This document shows, piece after piece, positions 14,418-19,079 of a stretch of DNA of 19,079 bases; within the stretch, counting starts at the first letter, position 1, and each line of letters opens with the position of its first letter. Source of the stretch: an uncultured Eubacterium sp. (GTDB lineage Bacteria; Bacillota; Clostridia; Oscillospirales; Acutalibacteraceae); the NCBI GenBank assembly GCA_934512155.1, contig CAKSWS010000032.1:1-19079 (forward strand), in the 5' to 3' direction. The notes under the pieces were generated by a model, which saw nothing but the letters and a program-made list of their open reading frames with translations, made no database searches and had not been told where the DNA came from. Made by a program: the position numbers and the translations under genes.

Positions 14418-16826
14418 ATGGAATATAATTTTAAAAAGATTGAAAAGAAATGGCAGGACGTTTGGTATTCTCAAAACACTTTTGCCGCAAAGCAGGATTA
14501 TTCACTTCCTAAATTTTATTGCCTTGTTGAATTTCCTTACCCAAGCGGTCAGGGCTTGCACGTAGGTCATCCTCGTTCTTATACTGCACTTGACATTGTT
14601 GCAAGAAAGAAAAGACTTCAAGGTTATAATGTTCTTTATCCTATGGGCTGGGATGCTTTTGGTCTTCCTACGGAAAATTTTGCAATTAAAAATCATGTTC
14701 ATCCTGCCGAGGTAACAAAGAAAAATGTTGCTCATTTTAAAGAACAGCTTCAATCATTGGGCTTTTCATTTGACTGGACAAGGGAAATTAATACAACCGA
14801 CCCATCATATTATAAGTGGACCCAGTGGATTTTCCTTCAGCTTTTCAAAAAAGGTCTTGCATACAAAAAGGAAATGGCTGTAAACTGGTGCACATCTTGC
14901 AAGTGTGTTCTTGCAAATGAAGAAGTTGTAAATGGCGTTTGTGAACGTTGCGGTTCTGAAGTTATTCGTAAAAATCAAAGTCAGTGGATGCTTAAAATCA
15001 CAGAATATGCAGACAGGCTTGTTAAAGACCTTGACGATGTTGATTTTATCGATAGGGTTAAGGTTCAGCAAAGAAACTGGATTGGCAGAAGCACCGGTGC
15101 GGAAGTTGATTTTAAAACTACATTGGGCGATACTCTTACTGTTTATACCACAAGGTGCGATACACTTTTTGGTGCTACATATATGGTTATATCTCCCGAA
15201 CATCCTCTTATTGAAAAATGGGCAGATAACATTGCAAATATGGACGAGGTTCGTGCATATCAGGTTGAGGCATCACATAAAAGTGATTTTGAAAGAACAG
15301 AGCTTAATAAAGATAAAACAGGCGTTAAGCTTAACGGTGTAATGGGTATTAATCCTGTTAATGACACCGAGATTCCGATTTTTATTTCAGACTATGTATT
15401 AACTTCATACGGTACAGGTGCAATTATGGCTGTTCCTGCTCATGATACAAGAGACTGGGAATTTGCAAAAAAATTCAATCTTCCTATTATTGAGGTTGTT
15501 GCCGGCGGTGAAGATGTTCAACAGCAGGCATTTACAGATTGCTATACAGGCAAACTTGTTAACAGCGGATTTTTAACAGGTCTTTCTGTTGAAGACGCTA
15601 AAAAGGAAATGATTGCTTGGCTTGAAAAAGAGGGAAAAGGACGAGAAAAGGTTAACTTTAAACTTCGAGATTGGGTATTCAGCCGTCAAAGATATTGGGG
15701 TGAACCTATTCCTATTGTTAATTGTGAAAAATGCGGCTATGTTTCTATTCCTGAAAGTGAACTTCCTTTGGAACTTCCTAATGTTGATTCTTACGAACCT
15801 ACAGATACAGGTGAATCACCGCTTGCTAAAATGACAGATTGGGTTAACACAACTTGCCCTTGTTGCGGCGGGCCTGCTAAAAGAGAAACAGATACAATGC
15901 CTCAGTGGGCAGGTTCATCTTGGTACTTCCTTCGTTATATGGATCCTCATAACGATAAAGAGCTTGCATCAAAGGAAGCACTTGAATATTGGTCTCCTGT
16001 AGATTGGTATAACGGCGGTATGGAGCATACAACGCTTCACTTGCTTTACAGCCGTTTCTGGCATAAATTCCTTTATGATATTGGCGTTGTTCCTACAAAA
16101 GAGCCGTATATGAAACGTACTTCGCATGGTATGATTTTAGGCGAAAACGGCGAAAAGATGAGTAAATCAAGAGGCAATGTTGTTAATCCGGATGAAATTG
16201 TAGACCAATACGGTGCAGACACAATGCGTCTTTATGAAATGTTTATAGGTGATTTTGAAAAGGCTGCTCCTTGGAATTCCGATTCAATTAAGGGATGTAA
16301 ACGTTTTGTTGAGCGTTTTTGGAATCTTCAGGAAATTGTTGTTGATGAAGATAAATACAGCGAAGATTTAGAAGCACTTATGCATAAAACAATTAAAAAA
16401 GTTACAGAAGATATTGATAATCTTAAGTGTAATACTGCTATTGCCGCTATGATGACTCTTATTAATAAAATTTATGAAAAGGGCAGTGTAACAAAGAAAG
16501 AACTTAAAGATTTAACAATTATTCTTAATCCGTTTGCTCCTCACGTTACAGAAGAAATGTGGGATGTAATGAATTTCGGCGGCATGGTTAACCAGGCACA
16601 GTGGCCTGAATTCGACGATGCAAAAACAGTTGAAAACAATGTTGAAATTGTTCTTCAAATTATGGGAAAAGTTCGCTCAAGAATTGTTGTTCCTGTTGAT
16701 ATGCCTAAAGAAAAAGTCCTTGAACTTGCAAAGACGGATGAAAAAATTGCAGCCGCTATTGCTGGTAAAGAAATAAAAAAAGAAATTTATGTTCCCGGTA
16801 AACTTGTTAACATTGTAGCAGTATGA
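14418..16826 (+). CDS. leuS: Leucyl-tRNA synthetase
   Basis: Class I synthetase that charges tRNA-Leu. Protein of 802 residues, normal for Gram-positive LeuRS. The HIGH motif is HVGH at 48-51 and KMSKS is at 580-584. A zinc knuckle is formed by C158, C161, C175 and C178. The editing (CP1) domain spans about 220-400; its threonine-rich loop reads TTRCDT (244-249), where many LeuRS have [25 protein letters not shown] keeps the conserved editing aspartate. A second zinc site is likely at C436, C439, C480 and C483. [11 protein letters not shown] and the C-terminal anticodon-binding and tail parts follow. Its placement directly after rsfS is seen in some Clostridia. No T-box leader precedes it, so charging-dependent control is not visible here. 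Confidence 0.98.
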   Translation: MEYNFKKIEKKWQDVWYSQNTFAAKQDYSLPKFYCLVEFPYPSGQGLHVGHPRSYTALDIVARKKRLQGYNVLYPMGWDAFGLPTENFAIKNHVHPAEVTKKNVAHFKEQLQSLGFSFDWTREINTTDPSYYKWTQWIFLQLFKKGLAYKKEMAVNWCTSCKCVLANEEVVNGVCERCGSEVIRKNQSQWMLKITEYADRLVKDLDDVDFIDRVKVQQRNWIGRSTGAEVDFKTTLGDTLTVYTTRCDTLFGATYMVISPEHPLIEKWADNIANMDEVRAYQVEASHKSDFERTELNKDKTGVKLNGVMGINPVNDTEIPIFISDYVLTSYGTGAIMAVPAHDTRDWEFAKKFNLPIIEVVAGGEDVQQQAFTDCYTGKLVNSGFLTGLSVEDAKKEMIAWLEKEGKGREKVNFKLRDWVFSRQRYWGEPIPIVNCEKCGYVSIPESELPLELPNVDSYEPTDTGESPLAKMTDWVNTTCPCCGGPAKRETDTMPQWAGSSWYFLRYMDPHNDKELASKEALEYWSPVDWYNGGMEHTTLHLLYSRFWHKFLYDIGVVPTKEPYMKRTSHGMILGENGEKMSKSRGNVVNPDEIVDQYGADTMRLYEMFIGDFEKAAPWNSDSIKGCKRFVERFWNLQEIVVDEDKYSEDLEALMHKTIKKVTEDIDNLKCNTAIAAMMTLINKIYEKGSVTKKELKDLTIILNPFAPHVTEEMWDVMNFGGMVNQAQWPEFDDAKTVENNVEIVLQIMGKVRSRIVVPVDMPKEKVLELAKTDEKIAAAIAGKEIKKEIYVPGKLVNIVAV

Positions 16827-16838
16827 TTTATTGCTTTT

Positions 16839-16843
16839 GGGGG
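16839..16843 (+). promoter_or_regulatory. G-run ribosome binding site of the mannosidase gene
   Basis: GGGGG lies 5 nt before the ATG at 16849. It can pair with the CCUCC of 16S rRNA if one G-U wobble is allowed. It differs from the AAAGGA/GGAGG sites of the other genes. Confidence 0.6.
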
Positions 16844-16848
16844 TAAAT

Positions 16849-19079
16849 ATGGGTAAAAAGAAAAAAGTTTACACGGTTGCAACATCTCATTTGGACACTG
16901 TGTGGTCTTGGGATTTTGAAACAACCGTAAGTAAGTATATTTACGATACACTTGTAGATAATTTTGCTTTATTTAAAAAATATCCCAATTATACTTTTTC
17001 GTTTGAAGGCTCATATCGCTATGAGTTAATGGAAGAGTATTATCCGGAATTATTTGAAGAGTTAAAAGAGTATGTTAAGCAGGGCAGATGGAATGTTTGC
17101 GGTTCGTCTTTTGAAAACGGCGATGTTAACTGCCCGTCTCCCGAAGCATTGTTTAGAAATATTCTTTTTGGAAATTCATATTTTTATGAAAAATTCGGAA
17201 AAAGAAGTGTTGATATTTATTTGCCTGACTGTTTTGGCTTTGGTTGGGCACTTCCAAGCATTGCACATCATGCCCATTTAATGGGTTTTACAACTCAGAA
17301 ATTGGCGTGGGGCAGTGCATATGGTACTCCGTTTGATATAGGCAAATGGCAGGGCGTAGACGGAAATTACATATATGCAAGCTGTAATCCTCATGATTAT
17401 TACTTTACGTTAACAAAACTTCGTGATTGGGATTTTGTTTTAAATAAGTTGAAAGAAAATGAAAAATACGGACTTGACTGGACATATTTGTTCCATGGTA
17501 TAGGCGATAGGGGCGGTGCTCCCGAAGAAAAATCCGTTAAATTTGTTGAAGATGAAATAGCCAAAAATAACAGCAGTGATATTGAAGTTGTTGCCGCAAG
17601 TGCCGACCAAATTTATCATGATATTGATGATAAATTACCGGTAGAGGTTAAAGAAAAACTTCCTGTTTGGAAAACAGAACTTGTTATGCAAAATCATGGT
17701 GTCGGCGGTTATACATCTCGTGCAATCGGAAAAAGATGGAATGCTAAATGTCAGGATTTGGCAGATATTGCGGAGAGGGCAGGCGTTGAAGCGTCATATT
17801 ATAATACAGCCGATTATAATGAATATGTGCTTGAAAAAGCATGGAAAAGAGCTATTGCCCATCAATTTCATGATGATACGCCGGGAACTTCTGTGCAAAG
17901 AGTTTACAGGCGTTCTTGGAACGATTATGCAATGTCCATTAATCAGTTTGCAGGTGAAATAGAAAATTATACGGGTTCATTTTCAACTTTGTTAAAATCC
18001 GATTTTTGCGTTGGCGTTCCCGTAAGCGTATATAACAGCCTTGAATTTGACAGGCACGGCGTTGTTAAAATTCAACTTAAAAATTTCGGCAAACCTTATG
18101 TCCGTGTTTTTGATAATAACGGAAAAGAGGTTAAAAGTCAGGTTGTTTCAATAAAAAATGATGTAACGGAAATTCTTTTTGTTGTTGACGTTAAATCATT
18201 GGGTACACGTGTTTATGACGTTCGCCCTTCTGATATTCCCTGCCCTGTTAAGAGCAGTGTATCTGTTAACGGCAATTCGTTGGAAAATGAAAAATATATT
18301 GTAACTCTTAATAAAAACGGTGATATTTCATCAATTATAGACAAAACAGATAATGAGCGTGAATTGCTTGATAAACCTATAATTTTCGGTTTGTTTAATT
18401 ATACCGGTTCAAAGTCATGGCCTGCTTGGGAAATGAATTTTAAAGAAGCAAATAAGGAGCCTGACAGAAATCCGATTTTATCTTCACTTGAAATTACGGA
18501 AAGCGGACCTGCAAGAGTTGCCGTTAAGGTTAAGCAAACAGACAAAAAATCAGAGTTTGTAAATTATATTACGCTTGAGGATGGCGGCGAAACTGTTAAT
18601 ATTTACAGTGAAATAGAATGGCGTTCAATGCGCACACTTTGTAAAAATCGCTTTGCATTTACAGCGGAAAATCCAAATGCAACTTTTGATTTGGGTCTTG
18701 GTGCAATTCAAAGAGGTAATATGAGTGAAAAGTTGTTTGAAGTTCCTGCCCAGCGTTGGGCTGATATTACAGATAACAGCGGCGAATTCGGCGTTTCGGT
18801 TATAAGCGAATGTAAGCATGGTTGGGATAAATTCAGTAATAACACTTTACGTTTAACTGCCGTTCATACACCTAAATACAGCTACAGAATAGACTCTATG
18901 CAGGCTATGATGGATTTGGGCTTAAACAGATATTCTTTTGCTTTATTCAGCCACAAGGGCGCCGTAGGTGCAGAAACTCAAATGTACTCTCGTGAATTTG
19001 TAACGCCTCTTGTTGCAAATGTTATTGAAAAACACAGCGGAACTTTGGGCAGTGATTTTTCATTTGGCTTCGTTTCAAC
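16849..19079 (+). CDS. Glycoside hydrolase family 38 alpha-mannosidase (3'-partial)
   Basis: Zinc-dependent retaining alpha-mannosidase that removes alpha-linked mannose from oligosaccharides. The frame is open from ATG 16849 to the last base (743 codons), so the C-terminus is missing. Expected zinc ligands are H14 and D16 in SHLDTVW, D127 in LPDCFGFGWALPS (also the nucleophile) and H341 in HQFHDDTPGTS. GDRGGAP corresponds to the glycine-rich GDGGGGP-type loop. The helical middle domain around 270-350 and the start of the C-terminal beta-sandwich domain (from about 385) are visible. There is no signal peptide or membrane segment, so it should act in the cytoplasm on imported glycans. It follows leuS by 22 nt with no terminator in between. 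The true substrate linkage cannot be told from sequence. Confidence 0.92.
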   Translation, partial: MGKKKKVYTVATSHLDTVWSWDFETTVSKYIYDTLVDNFALFKKYPNYTFSFEGSYRYELMEEYYPELFEELKEYVKQGRWNVCGSSFENGDVNCPSPEALFRNILFGNSYFYEKFGKRSVDIYLPDCFGFGWALPSIAHHAHLMGFTTQKLAWGSAYGTPFDIGKWQGVDGNYIYASCNPHDYYFTLTKLRDWDFVLNKLKENEKYGLDWTYLFHGIGDRGGAPEEKSVKFVEDEIAKNNSSDIEVVAASADQIYHDIDDKLPVEVKEKLPVWKTELVMQNHGVGGYTSRAIGKRWNAKCQDLADIAERAGVEASYYNTADYNEYVLEKAWKRAIAHQFHDDTPGTSVQRVYRRSWNDYAMSINQFAGEIENYTGSFSTLLKSDFCVGVPVSVYNSLEFDRHGVVKIQLKNFGKPYVRVFDNNGKEVKSQVVSIKNDVTEILFVVDVKSLGTRVYDVRPSDIPCPVKSSVSVNGNSLENEKYIVTLNKNGDISSIIDKTDNERELLDKPIIFGLFNYTGSKSWPAWEMNFKEANKEPDRNPILSSLEITESGPARVAVKVKQTDKKSEFVNYITLEDGGETVNIYSEIEWRSMRTLCKNRFAFTAENPNATFDLGLGAIQRGNMSEKLFEVPAQRWADITDNSGEFGVSVISECKHGWDKFSNNTLRLTAVHTPKYSYRIDSMQAMMDLGLNRYSFALFSHKGAVGAETQMYSREFVTPLVANVIEKHSGTLGSDFSFGFVS

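Larger units (their letters stand above)
1..16826 (+). other. Probable long operon or set of overlapping operons, dprA to leuS
   Basis: Fourteen same-strand genes are separated by at most 29 nt. Junctions (gap, or minus for overlap) are: dprA 13 topA -1 trmFO -4 plsX -8 rnc -4 radical SAM -20 smc 29 ftsY -1 rdgB -4 yhbY -4 nadD -20 yqeK 4 rsfS 2 leuS. No stem-loop followed by a T-run was seen in any spacer. Internal promoters inside coding sequence are possible and cannot be excluded, so a single transcript is inference. Confidence 0.6.

Noticed and set aside
14590..14630. TTGACA and TATAAT inside leuS as a possible internal promoter
   Set aside because: The spacer is 29 nt, far longer than the usual 16-18 nt, and both fall within conserved LeuRS codons.

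Overview
This 19-kb window is a dense run of housekeeping genes from a low-GC Gram-positive bacterium. It is most likely a Clostridia-class Bacillota (Firmicutes) member, perhaps a gut Oscillospirales-type organism. The grounds are AT-rich codon use, strong AAAGGA/GGAGG ribosome binding sites, and the gene orders dprA-topA-trmFO, plsX-rnc-smc-ftsY and yhbY-nadD-yqeK-rsfS, which are hallmarks of Firmicutes chromosomes. Placement below class level is inference. TGA is used only as a stop, so the standard bacterial code applies.

All fifteen genes lie on the + strand and are packed almost without gaps. The largest spacer is 29 nt (smc-ftsY), and nine of the fourteen junctions overlap by 1 to 20 nt. 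There is no stretch of 300 bases without a gene. I see no tRNA, rRNA, CRISPR array, insertion sequence, terminator hairpin or convincing promoter.

Layout: (1) 1-4505 carries dprA (5' end cut by the window), topA and trmFO, covering DNA uptake/recombination, DNA supercoiling and tRNA m5U54 methylation. (2) 4502-11881 carries plsX, rnc, an Elp3-like radical SAM gene, smc and ftsY, covering phospholipid synthesis, dsRNA processing, a probable RNA-modifying enzyme, chromosome condensation and the SRP receptor. (3) 11881-16826 carries rdgB, yhbY, nadD, yqeK, rsfS and leuS, covering nucleotide clean-up, ribosome assembly and silencing, NAD synthesis, Ap4A hydrolysis and leucyl-tRNA charging. (4) 16849 to the window end carries the 5' part of a GH38 alpha-mannosidase. 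It is open to the last base and is the only catabolic gene here.

The tight coupling suggests one or a few long transcripts in which ribosome biogenesis, tRNA maturation, envelope lipid synthesis and chromosome maintenance are co-expressed. I found no clearly new biological system. The points most worth a second look are the radical SAM protein with a lysine-rich tail between rnc and smc, the basic tail on YhbY, the loss of acpP/fab genes between plsX and rnc, and the switch to a glycoside hydrolase directly after leuS.
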